Origin: Bacteroidota bacterium
GTDB taxonomy: Bacteria; Bacteroidota; Bacteroidia; Bacteroidales; Bacteroidaceae
Assembly (NCBI GenBank): GCA_023458215.1
Contig: JAEXAJ010000066.1
Coordinates: forward strand, 1 to 29,743
Length of the DNA stretch: 29,743 bases
Reading direction: 5' to 3'
In this document: piece by piece, positions 15,798-24,700 of the stretch
How positions within the stretch are numbered: the first letter of the stretch is position 1
Layout of the letters: every line of letters starts with the position of its first letter
Made by a program: the position numbers and the translations under genes
The notes under the pieces: model-generated
The model's database searches: none
Told to the model about the DNA's origin: nothing
What the model saw: the letters and a program-made list of their open reading frames with translations, nothing else

Positions 15798-17783
15798 TCA
15801 GCCGATATTCTTCATCCGTCCTATCAATTCATCGCCCAGCGCTGTCTTGTCCTCGATGTGTTTCAGGACTGCCGTTACAAACGGATTGCTTTCAAAGTCA
15901 CCGCGAACTTGCTCAAAGTCAAGTTCTTTCTCTAGGCGCGATCCGTCAGCACCGAAGCCTGTCATGGAAGCCAATGAAAACTCCTTCTTGGCATCTTCGT
16001 AAACCATGCGGTCCAATCCTACTACGGCTTCTTTCCACTTCTCGACAATATGAATGATATCTGCGGCTGTGATGTTGTCGGGCTTGATTCCGTAAAACTC
16101 TTCCAATTTATCATAAGCCCACGTCCACTCGTAGTTGTAATAGTTAAGGTGCATCTTCTCAAATTCGGCGTTGATGCACTTCAAACGGTTCACCACACCC
16201 GATTCGATACCATCCAGCAATACGTCAATCTCACTCTTCGGAGCGATAAGACCGGAAATATCGACCCACTCCCCTGTTCCGATGGTAGTATCGGGCTTCA
16301 ACCGGGCACGTATTTCTTCGTTACTTTGAAAGTTGATTCCTTCCAAACGCTTGATAACGGAGTTTCCAAGGAATTTGTGGATAGCAATCTCATAGAAACG
16401 AATACCTTTCTTCAAAGCAGAGTTCTGTATCTTTGCGCTATGGTAAGAGTAAATATCAGAAAGTTCACCACTGGCATGGCGCAGATTCTTCAAAGTTTCG
16501 AGTCCCTTGAACATCTTCTGCACGGTGTAAGGACTGAGCAAGTTATAGTTGATATGATCCAGTTTGTTCGTATCGGTACGCCCGTCACGCTTGGGCCACT
16601 TCTGCGCGTCACGAATGGTTCCCACACTGCGAAGGTTAACACCCGGCACCAGATAAGTCGTATTGTTCTGCTCTATCAAATAGGAGAACGGCAGATTGGA
16701 GGTATCGGAATGATTGACGTGACGTCCCATTACCAGTGAAAACGCTCCTACTTTGGCAGGCCAAAGGATGTACGAATCAGAAGTAGTCTTGGCTCCACGC
16801 TCCAAAGTTCCCTGGTGGATAGGCCCCAGTTTGTACATGTGGTTACTTTGGTTAGAACCCGAACCGGCATTCATAAAGGAGAACATACCGGCTATCAGCA
16901 AGGTAGATTTATGATGCGTCACCGTAAACGGGCCGGCAAAGATGGCACACGCCTCACCATTCTCTCCCTGACAATTGCTGAAGAACAAGGAGTCCGAAGC
17001 CGAGTAATTATGTCCCAGTTTACAGGCTTGACCGATAAAGCAACGACTCAACATGGCTCCGTCGTCTATATGCGAACCGGATGAAATAATAAAATCATCG
17101 CAAATCACTCCGTGCCCGATGTGCACCGGTGCCACTTCATTACTATTGATGCTTCCGTTAAACAAACGGCAAGTTCCGCAAATGCGGCAATAATCGCCTA
17201 CACGCACATTTTTGATAGAACCCGTATTCAGTATCATGACATGATTGCCGATGGTTCCGATAGTGGAAGCATGTTTATTGGAGTAAAAGTCGGTTATTTC
17301 CTTCATCCGTGCAATCAGTTCCGGACGGTGGCGGTAAAGCGCCAGAATGTAGGCTTGGTGAGCTGACAGTTTATCATTCATCAGCACTTCACGTCCGCCG
17401 GTTTCATTCAGTACCGACACTTCTACCCCATTGCCAAACTTCGACAACCCATCTACCAAAATGATGTCTACATTCTCGATAAATGTATCATGCCCTATTT
17501 CGTAATTGGCAATGTAGTTCTGAATATTCTCTATGCAACAGTTATCCCCCACCGTTACATTATGAAGCGTCACATGACGCAAACCGGAATGTTTCTTGAT
17601 TCCCCCGGGCAAAGTAAATTCTGAACGAAACAGCCCCAAACGCACCTCCCCCGAAAAACGGGTATGGTGCACGAACTCCGTTGTAAACTCTTCCGCAACG
17701 GAAACTTTTCCCCAATCATCAGCCAGACACGACTGGCTCTTCAACCGAAGAATTTCTTCTTCAGTCAGTTTTCTGTAATCCAT
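15798..17783 (-). CDS. DUF4954 protein with left-handed beta-helix
   Basis: This 661-residue protein resembles the Bacteroidales DUF4954 family. The central part (about residues 60-330) has hexapeptide-like repeats (VTVGDNCCIENIQNYIA, VRVGDYCRICGTCRLFNGSI, VHIGHGVICDDFIISSGSHI) typical of the left-handed beta-helix of nucleotide-sugar pyrophosphorylases and acyltransferases. The C-terminal half (about 400-661) is largely helical and has no recognised motif. No N-terminal nucleotidyltransferase domain (GxGTRxxP) is visible, so sugar-nucleotide synthesis by this chain alone is unlikely. A transferase or scaffold role is possible but unproven. It lies downstream of hflX on the same strand, separated by 127 bp that hold a heptamer-armed inverted repeat. 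It was probably identified correctly as a family; its function is unknown. Confidence 0.8.
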   Translation of the reverse strand: MDYRKLTEEEILRLKSQSCLADDWGKVSVAEEFTTEFVHHTRFSGEVRLGLFRSEFTLPGGIKKHSGLRHVTLHNVTVGDNCCIENIQNYIANYEIGHDTFIENVDIILVDGLSKFGNGVEVSVLNETGGREVLMNDKLSAHQAYILALYRHRPELIARMKEITDFYSNKHASTIGTIGNHVMILNTGSIKNVRVGDYCRICGTCRLFNGSINSNEVAPVHIGHGVICDDFIISSGSHIDDGAMLSRCFIGQACKLGHNYSASDSLFFSNCQGENGEACAIFAGPFTVTHHKSTLLIAGMFSFMNAGSGSNQSNHMYKLGPIHQGTLERGAKTTSDSYILWPAKVGAFSLVMGRHVNHSDTSNLPFSYLIEQNNTTYLVPGVNLRSVGTIRDAQKWPKRDGRTDTNKLDHINYNLLSPYTVQKMFKGLETLKNLRHASGELSDIYSYHSAKIQNSALKKGIRFYEIAIHKFLGNSVIKRLEGINFQSNEEIRARLKPDTTIGTGEWVDISGLIAPKSEIDVLLDGIESGVVNRLKCINAEFEKMHLNYYNYEWTWAYDKLEEFYGIKPDNITAADIIHIVEKWKEAVVGLDRMVYEDAKKEFSLASMTGFGADGSRLEKELDFEQVRGDFESNPFVTAVLKHIEDKTALGDELIGRMKNIG

Positions 17784-17791
17784 GACTTTAC

Positions 17792-17908
17792 AAGTTATAA
17801 GTTATGAGTTATAAGTTATTCGTTATATGTTATTTGTTGGCACTTGCCCGTAACACTACTAGATTACGAACATCAACAAATAACTTATAACTCATAACTT
17901 ATAACTAA
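17792..17908. repeat. Inverted repeat with heptamer arms (AAGTTAT type)
   Basis: The left arm (17792-17838) carries six heptamers, AAGTTAT twice, GAGTTAT, AAGTTAT, TCGTTAT and ATGTTAT, then TTGTT. The right arm (17875-17908) is the complement of the same series but lacks the TCGTTAT and ATGTTAT units. The centre is 36 nt, as in the element at 525, and has CTAGA at 17859-17863, 11 nt before the right arm. The element fills nearly the whole gap between hflX and the DUF4954 gene, which may be cotranscribed. Confidence 0.88.
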
Positions 17909-17910
17909 TT

Positions 17911-19173
17911 TCATTCCTCTTCGCTCTCTTCGTAAGTCTGATAAAGAAAATCGTTATAGGGATACTTCTGAACGTGCAGTTGTTTTACACGTTGATAAAC
18001 CACACTCTTCAGTTCCTCCATGTTGATCTTTTCGCGGGCAGATACAAAGAGACAATTGTCTTCCAGTTTAGCCATCCACGTCTTCATCAGTTCTTCGAGT
18101 GTTAAGTTTTCCTTGGTTTTGGGGGTAAGGTCGTCAGCCGCTTTCTCCACGTAGGTATAAGCGTCTATTTTATTGAACACAAGGATCATCGGCTTACCGG
18201 CAGCGTCGATATCGGCCAATGTCTTGTTTACTACTTCTATTTGTTCTTCAAAATCGGGGTGTGAGATGTCAACAACATGCAGCAGCATATCGGCTTCGCG
18301 CACCTCGTCGAGGGTCGATTTGAAGGAATCTACCAAGTCGGTGGGCAGTTTGCGGATAAAGCCGACCGTATCGGACAGCAGGAATGGCAGGTTCTCAATT
18401 ATAACCTTACGCACCGTGGTATCCAAGGTAGCGAAAAGTTTGTTTTCGGCAAAGACCTCACTCTTGGCAAGCAAGTTCATCAAGGTGGATTTGCCGACGT
18501 TGGTATATCCTACCAATGCGACACGAATCATTCGTCCACGGTTCTTACGCTGGGTGGATTTTTGTTTATCAATCTCTGCCAAGCGCTCTTTGAGTAACGA
18601 CATGCGATTGAGAATGATACGTTTGTCCATTTCCAACTGCGTCTCACCCGGACCACGAAGTCCTACCGAACCTTTACCGCCACCCGCACCGGAGCCACCT
18701 CCCTGGCGTTCCAAGTGAGTCCACAAACGTTGCAGACGGGGAAGCATATATTTATATTGGGCCAGTTCCACTTGCGTCTTGGCATTGGCGGTCTGGGCAC
18801 GCATGGCAAATATGTCAAGAATCAGCGAAGTACGATCCAGTATCTTGATCTTCAATTCCGCTTCTATATTACGTAGCTGCTTGGCGGAAAGTTCATCGTC
18901 AAAAATCACCATACCGACTTCACGTTCAGCTTCTTCTTCATTCTTTATATATTGTCTGATTTCTTCCAGTTTACCTTTACCGACATAGGTCACAGAGTGT
19001 GCCTGGTCCAGCTTCTGAGTAAACCGCTTTACGATTTCCGCCCCGGCTGTCTCAGCCAAGAATGCCAGTTCATCCAGGTATTCGTTAGTCTTGCGCTCAT
19101 CTTGATCTTTTGTGATGATACCTACCAATACTGCTGTTTCTGCTTGCACTTCGGAGATTACAAATTCTTTCAT
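17911..19173 (-). CDS. hflX: Ribosome-associated GTPase HflX
   Basis: HflX is a TRAFAC-class GTPase that binds the large ribosomal subunit and can split stalled or hibernating ribosomes. The 420-residue protein has the N-terminal HflX domain (AETAGAEIVKRFTQKLDQAH, TYVGKGKLEEI). A helical linker follows, with the glycine-rich GGGSGAGGGKGSVGLRGPGE and the ETQLEMDKR signature. The G domain holds P-loop GYTNVGKST, G3 DTVGFIRKLP and G4 NKID. It ends with an acidic tail (EESEEE). An exact -7 box lies about 39 bp upstream. DUF4954 follows downstream, with a heptamer-armed repeat between. Identification is secure. Confidence 0.97.
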   Translation of the reverse strand: MKEFVISEVQAETAVLVGIITKDQDERKTNEYLDELAFLAETAGAEIVKRFTQKLDQAHSVTYVGKGKLEEIRQYIKNEEEAEREVGMVIFDDELSAKQLRNIEAELKIKILDRTSLILDIFAMRAQTANAKTQVELAQYKYMLPRLQRLWTHLERQGGGSGAGGGKGSVGLRGPGETQLEMDKRIILNRMSLLKERLAEIDKQKSTQRKNRGRMIRVALVGYTNVGKSTLMNLLAKSEVFAENKLFATLDTTVRKVIIENLPFLLSDTVGFIRKLPTDLVDSFKSTLDEVREADMLLHVVDISHPDFEEQIEVVNKTLADIDAAGKPMILVFNKIDAYTYVEKAADDLTPKTKENLTLEELMKTWMAKLEDNCLFVSAREKINMEELKSVVYQRVKQLHVQKYPYNDFLYQTYEESEEE

Positions 19174-19211
19174 TTACTATACCTTATTATATATACTATA
19201 TTTCGTGGCGG

Positions 19212-19219
19212 CAAATATA
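19212..19219 (-). promoter_or_regulatory. -7 box of hflX
   Basis: On the minus strand TATATTTG matches TAnnTTTG exactly, 38 bp upstream of the hflX ATG. A TTTC about 22 bases further upstream is a poor -33 match. Transcription would start near 19203. Confidence 0.55.
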
Positions 19220-19353
19220 ACGAATTTTGCAGATATCTTTCGGAAATCTTTATAATTAATTCAAAGGTGGTATACTGCAAGGTTTGTATATGCCTATAAT
19301 TGATGTTATAAACGAACAGAGGATAATTATGTTCGTTATGCAATTTGAAAAGA

Positions 19354-19458
19354 GTGATAAAGTGATAGGGTGATAAAGTGATAGGGTGATAAAGTAGCTG
19401 CGCTATATAGCACAGAGTATTATCCCACTATCACTTTGTCACCCTATCGCCTTATCAC
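19354..19458. repeat. Inverted repeat with octamer arms (GTGATARR type)
   Basis: The left arm at 19354-19394 alternates GTGATAAA and GTGATAGG for five units. The right arm at 19421-19458 reads, on the opposite strand, GTGATAAG, GCGATAGG, GTGACAAA and GTGATAGT. The arms can pair with a few mismatches around a centre of about 26 nt. A CTATA at 19403-19407 lies 13 nt before the right arm, similar to the CTAGA placing in the three heptamer elements. The unit is 8 rather than 7 bases. Confidence 0.85.
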
Positions 19459-19520
19459 GCTTTATTCATTTTCGCTCAGAAATAAGCCGGACCAACATTA
19501 CATCTGTTTCCTGCATTCAG

Positions 19521-19571
19521 CGCCTTCAGCCTTTTACATAGCCCTGACAGAAGGTGTTTCGGCTGAAGGCG
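19521..19571. repeat. 11-bp inverted repeat pair
   Basis: CGCCTTCAGCC (19521-19531) and GGCTGAAGGCG (19561-19571) are perfect reverse complements separated by 29 bases. The same CTTCAGCC/GGCTGAAG words recur near 19904-20001. The hairpin has no T-run and is not an obvious terminator. Confidence 0.75.
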
Positions 19572-19683
19572 GGGTTGAATAAGAGGCTTGGAGGGTTCAT
19601 CCGTCTCGTCGTTGATTGCTTAAACAAATACCCCTTGCTATCAGACAATAAGCGGGACACTTTCTATCTAAAAGCAATCTATT

Positions 19684-19774
19684 GCATGACATGGGCATGT
19701 CGTGCAGCATGAGATGCCCATGTTGTGCGGTATGACATGCCCATGTTGTGCGGTATGACATGCCCATGTCATAC
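19684..19774. repeat. Array of four 22-bp palindromes at 23-bp period
   Basis: Four palindromes occupy 19684-19705, 19707-19728, 19730-19751 and 19753-19774, with one base between neighbours. The last is perfect, with 10-bp arms GTATGACATG and CATGTCATAC around CC. In the third unit the three departures from perfect pairing would all be G-U wobbles in RNA. Units 1 and 2 vary mainly at the same positions. There are no spacers, so it is not CRISPR. Confidence 0.85.
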
Positions 19775-19809
19775 ACCAAATGAGTATGGCTTGAGTAAGA
19801 CTTAGTGAA

Positions 19810-19897
19810 GAGTGAAACAGATGATGTGTTTGAGTGAAACAGATCATCTGTTCGGGGTAAACAGACCATGCATTTGACCCAAACAGACCATGTAATC
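19810..19897. repeat. Array of four 22-bp direct repeats
   Basis: Contiguous units start at 19810, 19832, 19854 and 19876. All share AAACAGA, followed by n-CAT or n-GAT three bases on. Unit 2 contains the palindrome AACAGAT-C-ATCTGTT and unit 1 a weaker AAACA...TGTTT. Units 3 and 4 have largely lost symmetry. The 22-bp period equals that of the array at 13894. Confidence 0.8.
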
Positions 19898-19903
19898 GCC
19901 TCC

Positions 19904-20001
19904 GCTGAAAGCTGAAGATTTACTTTCCGGCACCGCTTTCAGCCGGAATGCCCTTTATCAGGGCGATACGAAAGACTGAAGGCACTGAAGGCTGATAAAG
20001 G
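19904..20001. repeat. Nested inverted repeats
   Basis: Several perfect pairs overlap: GCTGAAAGC (19904-19912) with GCTTTCAGC (19935-19943); GCCCT (19950-19954) with AGGGC (19960-19964); and CCTTTATCAG (19952-19961) with CTGATAAAGG (19992-20001). The pairs compete with each other, so alternative structures are possible. No function is evident. Confidence 0.7.
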
Positions 20002-20100
20002 TACCATTGTTTCTATATTCAATATATTAGTTTTTAATAGGAAGTTTTTGGCTCAAAATCCTATCGGAATGAATCAAAACAACTTTCTTTCATACAAGAA

Positions 20101-20137
20101 GGAGACTGCCTCAAAATATGCTTTGAATGCAGCCTCC
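20101..20137 (-). terminator. Terminator hairpin of the second SusCD locus
   Basis: On the minus strand GGAGGCTGCATTCAAA and TTTTGAGGCAGTCTCC pair with few mismatches around a short loop, followed by TTCTTGT. It lies 27 bp past the stop codon of the SusD-like gene at 20165. The T-run is weak but stem and placement fit. Confidence 0.75.
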
Positions 20138-20164
20138 CTACTTCGGAATATTTAATTAACTCAA

Positions 20165-21754
20165 TCAGCGAGTACCATTTGCCCACCAAACCGACTCTGT
20201 ATATATATATTGTCCATTACCAAAAGCTTCGCCTACCTTCGGATTGGCATTTACAGAATCGGCACCATAAGGCGCACGCAAAGGAAATTTATAAGGATTG
20301 TCTAATTGAATATAATCCTCTCCCATTGCTTTCAGACGACGGATATCATTATAGCATTCAGTTGATTCGCCAAAAGCTCCGAGGAACGACAGGTATTTTT
20401 GTACCATCACTTCTTTCACCGGGTTGGCATTGAACAAAGGCTTAACAGAGGCTTCAAAATAACCTTCCGCTTCCTCAGGAGTAACAGGCTCCGTAGTCTC
20501 AATCACACCGCCATATTGCAAAAGTGTAGGCGAATTTATTGCAGCCCTAACTCCTAATTCTGCATTAGCAATAGCCGCAACTACAGCATTCTTTAAACTT
20601 CCGACCGCTTCTTCATGCCCCAAACGTGCTTGTGCTTCCGCTTTCAGAAAGAGTAACTCGTGATAACTCATTAACAAAGTGGGACTAGTTTGCGAATAGA
20701 CAAATATAGGCGTATTGTATTCATATTTCAAAGGGTCTCCGGTGCCGTTGGGTGATACAAAATACAGCGGATCATCCACGCCGATAATCTGATCGGATAT
20801 CCCTAACTGAGAATATGCCCGACCGGTAGAGAATATACGGCGCATTCTCGGATCATTGCGTGCAATCAGTTTGTCAGCATAACTCTTACTGGCAGCCAAT
20901 GCATTACGGCTCCACTGAAAGTCAAAGAAGGGATTGAGATTAGACTCATCATAGATGGCAAAAGCAGCCTGGTCGTCAATAGAGGCAAACGATTGGTCTA
21001 CATAGTCTATCACTTTCTGTAAATCGGCTTCTTTAGAAGCAGAGCGAGCCAGCAAATGCATGGTGTAGCGGGCTTTCAATCCGTAGGCTAGCTTCAACCA
21101 CGCTGCTTTATCACCTTTATATATTAAGTCATAGCTTCCTATCGGATTCGACTTGTCACCTTTGGGAAGATCGGCAATGGCATCGTCTAAGTATTGCATA
21201 ATGGAAGCATAGATATCTTCTTGCTTATCCATATCGGGGTTCAAATACTGAGGCAGTCCGTTTGCCAAATCCGGAAGTGCCGCCTGACTATAAGGAGCAT
21301 CACCAAATGCATCGGCTATCAGTGCACTATTGATTGCAGCCATCACTTCGGCAATCCCTTTGGTGGTATAATCGGCCATCGTTTCATCCGAAGCTATTTT
21401 AATAGCGATACGTGCATTCTTTAAATTGGAATACAGATTATTCCATACATTTCCGAAGCTAGACGACGACGAAGGCTCTCCGTTACGCTTCTCCACATTG
21501 GCCAACTGACTATCAATGCCTACCGTATGTTCCACATAAATAGAAAAGTATGTATTCAAATCACCTCCCACATTATAAAAAGCGGTGGAAGTCATCACAT
21601 CAGCCAGGATAAACTTGGCAGGAACAGATGTTGTGTGATCCTTATCCTTATTAACACGATCCATCACATCTTCAGAGCAAGAAGCCAATGTAACGGAAGT
21701 AAGCACTACAGCCAAGGCTGCTTTAGATATATTCAATATTGATTTCATTTTCAT
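20165..21754 (-). CDS. SusD-like outer-membrane lipoprotein (SusD-like_2 type)
   Basis: The 529-residue protein is a surface nutrient-binding lipoprotein that should cap the SusC-like transporter encoded 9 bp upstream. A lipoprotein signal is clear: a hydrophobic stretch ending in lipobox LASC with Cys26, then SEDVMD. The body is helical and TPR-like as in SusD, with motifs such as KGIAEVMAAINSALIADAFG and DAPYSQAA that suggest the SusD-like_2 subfamily rather than the RagB type encoded at 25267. ATG codons occur at residues 1 and 3 and either may start translation. SusD-like_2 members often belong to loci for glycans or peptides. No enzyme gene in this window hints at the substrate. A terminator hairpin follows. 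Confidence 0.88.
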   Translation of the reverse strand: MKMKSILNISKAALAVVLTSVTLASCSEDVMDRVNKDKDHTTSVPAKFILADVMTSTAFYNVGGDLNTYFSIYVEHTVGIDSQLANVEKRNGEPSSSSSFGNVWNNLYSNLKNARIAIKIASDETMADYTTKGIAEVMAAINSALIADAFGDAPYSQAALPDLANGLPQYLNPDMDKQEDIYASIMQYLDDAIADLPKGDKSNPIGSYDLIYKGDKAAWLKLAYGLKARYTMHLLARSASKEADLQKVIDYVDQSFASIDDQAAFAIYDESNLNPFFDFQWSRNALAASKSYADKLIARNDPRMRRIFSTGRAYSQLGISDQIIGVDDPLYFVSPNGTGDPLKYEYNTPIFVYSQTSPTLLMSYHELLFLKAEAQARLGHEEAVGSLKNAVVAAIANAELGVRAAINSPTLLQYGGVIETTEPVTPEEAEGYFEASVKPLFNANPVKEVMVQKYLSFLGAFGESTECYNDIRRLKAMGEDYIQLDNPYKFPLRAPYGADSVNANPKVGEAFGNGQYIYTESVWWANGTR

Positions 21755-21763
21755 TCGTGCATT

Positions 21764-24700
21764 TTAGAATTTTACAGTTACACCAAAACCATAGCTGGAT
21801 GTTCCGGGAAGAGAAAAACATTCAAAGGCGCCTGCCATGTTGTTGTTTCCTTGTGATGATTCGGGGTCGATCCCATTATCCATCTCAGACCACAACAGCA
21901 GATTACGGGCAAATACATTTACCGTCACTCCCAAATATGGTTTATCCAATACCGGATAGCTCAGTGCGATTTCGCGCAGTTTTAAGAACGACGAACCCAC
22001 TACACCGGCTTCGGAAATCAAACTCACCCGGTCGAAATAATTAAAAGCATCTTTTCCACTAATCTTGATATCATTGGGAGCATAACTTCCGTCGGCCAAT
22101 TGCTTGACGGCCGGTCTATCGAAGTAAAAGTACTCTGCCTTACGATAATCGGCGGACTTCTGTGTCACACCATAATAATCTAATATTCCGGCAGTACTTG
22201 TATACATGCTGCCTCCTTGCTTCCAGTCAAGGACAGCCGAAAGACGGAACTTATAGAACTCGAAAGTTGTATTGAAGCCTAGTCTGAAATCGGGCGATAC
22301 AGTACCCAATACTCTGTTTTCTCCGGCAACAGGAATACCGGTTTCGTCAACCACAATGTCACCATTCTCATTACGCAAGAAGCTTGATCCATAGATCACC
22401 GGAAATTTATCTCCCGCACTCAAACGAACTTGAGGATCGGCAAAACCACCCAGCGCAATACTATTTACACCCGGCGCCAACTTATCCACATAGTTATCAA
22501 TCTTAGAGAAATTAAATGCAAACTCCCAGTTAAAATTTCTAGTTCTGACAGGATTCACAGAAAGAGTTATTTCGTGCGCATCGGTATGAACAGAACCACC
22601 GTTGGTTACCATTTTACTATATCCGGTAGTAGTATCCAAAGGCACTTCGAATATTTGGTCTTTTACATTCTGACGAGAGTAGGTGTAGTTCAAAGAAACC
22701 AGCCCGTTCCACAAAGCAAGGTCAAGACCTACTTCATAGGACTTTGTATTCTGCGGTCTCAAAGCCGGATCGTATATTTTATAATAAGGAATAAATGCTT
22801 TTACAGACCCTATCGGATATTGAATCGGAGTTCCTGAAGAAAAACCGCCGCCAAACACCGGAGTATAATAATACGAATTGTAATAAGTACCTGCCTGCCC
22901 AACTTCGGCATAAGAAGCACGTATCTTTCCATAAGTCAACACGTTGTTTTTCAATGCCTCCAACTCTGTAAATATGAAACCGAGTGAAACGGACGGATAC
23001 GTGAAAGAGCGGTTATTGCGCGGCATAGAGGATATGATATCATTGCGAACAGTTGCATTGAGATACAACATATTGCGATAGGACAAAGAAAGATTGGCAA
23101 AGTTGCCCACTGTGCGCGAACGGTGATAAACACTATTCGCCAAATAGACAGAAGAGTTTGCCATGTGATCCCATCCCGGGAAGTTCAGGTTACTGCCCGA
23201 AGAATAAGTATGTTTATAAGCTCCATTCACGAACTCATTACCATACAGCACATTCAAATCCAATTCAGAATTTATTTTCCAGTCATAGGTAACAGTAAGC
23301 AAGGAGTTCATCTCGGTATTGGTAACCACTTGTTCTTCCACACTACCGAACCCATTTGAGTGGCCATATCCCCAAGTATCATCGTAATTGGTTGAATAAG
23401 AATCAACACCCAACTGATACTTTACATCCAGTTTATGGCTTTCACTATCAAAATCAGTAGAATATTGTGCGTAAGCATTCCCGAAGAAACGTTGCGTACG
23501 TTCTGTAAATGAGTTGTTATCTACCGCCCAGTGGGCTGCATCGTAAGAATCGGTTATACGATAGGTATTCTGTTTATGAGGGGCACCTTTGTAATATGAA
23601 GGAATACCATTCAGGTCATAACTGGACGGCGCACCGTAAACGGTAGACATGATACCGTTATTGGCTCCGGTTTGTTTCTTTATTTTAGAATATACAAAGT
23701 TACCGCTAAATCCGGTTGACCAATTATCATTAAACTGAGACTGGGCAGTAAGTTTAGCATTATAGCGATCGAGTCCGGTAGAAGGTACTATACCATTGGC
23801 AGTTGTACTACCTAAAGAAACTGAATAGTTACTTTTCTCCAGACTTTGTGCCACATTTATACTATTGTTCCAGGTAACACCGGTATTGAAAAAACCATCA
23901 GCATTATCATAAGTACGCGGAGTAGCCCAAGGATCAAGACCGGCATTAGCACGCTGAGGTACATAATATTGTCCCGGCTTCTTTCCGTCCTTTTTGGTAT
24001 ATTCATTGTCCGTGTTACCTCCATATACTGCATCGTTGGCCAGTTCGGAAATCACAGGGCCCCATGCAAGAGAGATGGTAGGATTGTAATAACCGGCATA
24101 GCCTTGGGCAAATTCCTTCTGAAACTCCGGCATAGTAGAAACTTTATCGAACGACAAACCGGAATTAATAGTAACATCCGGTTTACCTTTACGGCTCCCC
24201 TTACCACTTTTGGTTGTAATGACAATCACACCATTGGATGCTCGCATACCATAGAGGGCAGAAGCTGCCTGACCTTTCAGAACATTAATGCTCTCTATAT
24301 CATTAGGATCTATGTCTACAGCACGATTGGCATAATCAGCACCGGTCACTGAGTTGTATGTATCCAGATCGGTAGAAGAAGCCACAGGCATGCCATCTAT
24401 TACATACAAGGGTGTATTATCACCGGTAAAAGAACGCGAGCCACGAATCGTCAATTTAGAGGAAGCACCGGGCATACCTGAAGTCGAAGCGATTTCAATG
24501 CCCGACACTTTTCCTTGTAGTGCACTCGAAAGATTACTGTTAGCAGCCTGAGTCAATTTTTCACCTTTCACATCTTGCACAGCATAACCTAAAGCTTTCT
24601 TTGCCTTCGAAATACCCATAGCCGTCACCACCACCTCATCAAGAGTCTTGGTATCAGATTTCATCACTATCTTCATCATAGGAGCAACCGGGACTTCCTG

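Larger units (their letters stand above)
19174..20164. other. Gene-free repeat island between hflX and the SusCD loci
   Basis: No credible gene is seen in these 991 bases. The only longer frame, 19597-19869 on the minus strand, is made of the repeats and has no recognisable domain. In order the stretch holds the hflX promoter, an octamer-armed inverted repeat (19354-19458), an 11-bp inverted pair (19521-19571) and a four-unit palindrome array (19684-19774). These are followed by a four-unit 22-bp array (19810-19897), nested inverted repeats (19904-20001) and the terminator of the SusCD locus (20101-20137). No transposase, attachment site or RNA gene was recognised. Confidence 0.8.

Noticed and set aside
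16050..16739. Plus-strand frame of 229 codons opposite the DUF4954 gene
   Set aside because: Shadow of the real coding strand, with no domain.
19597..19869. Minus-strand frame of 90 codons
   Set aside because: It is made of the palindrome and 22-bp arrays, has a repetitive histidine-rich translation and no domain or sensible start signal.
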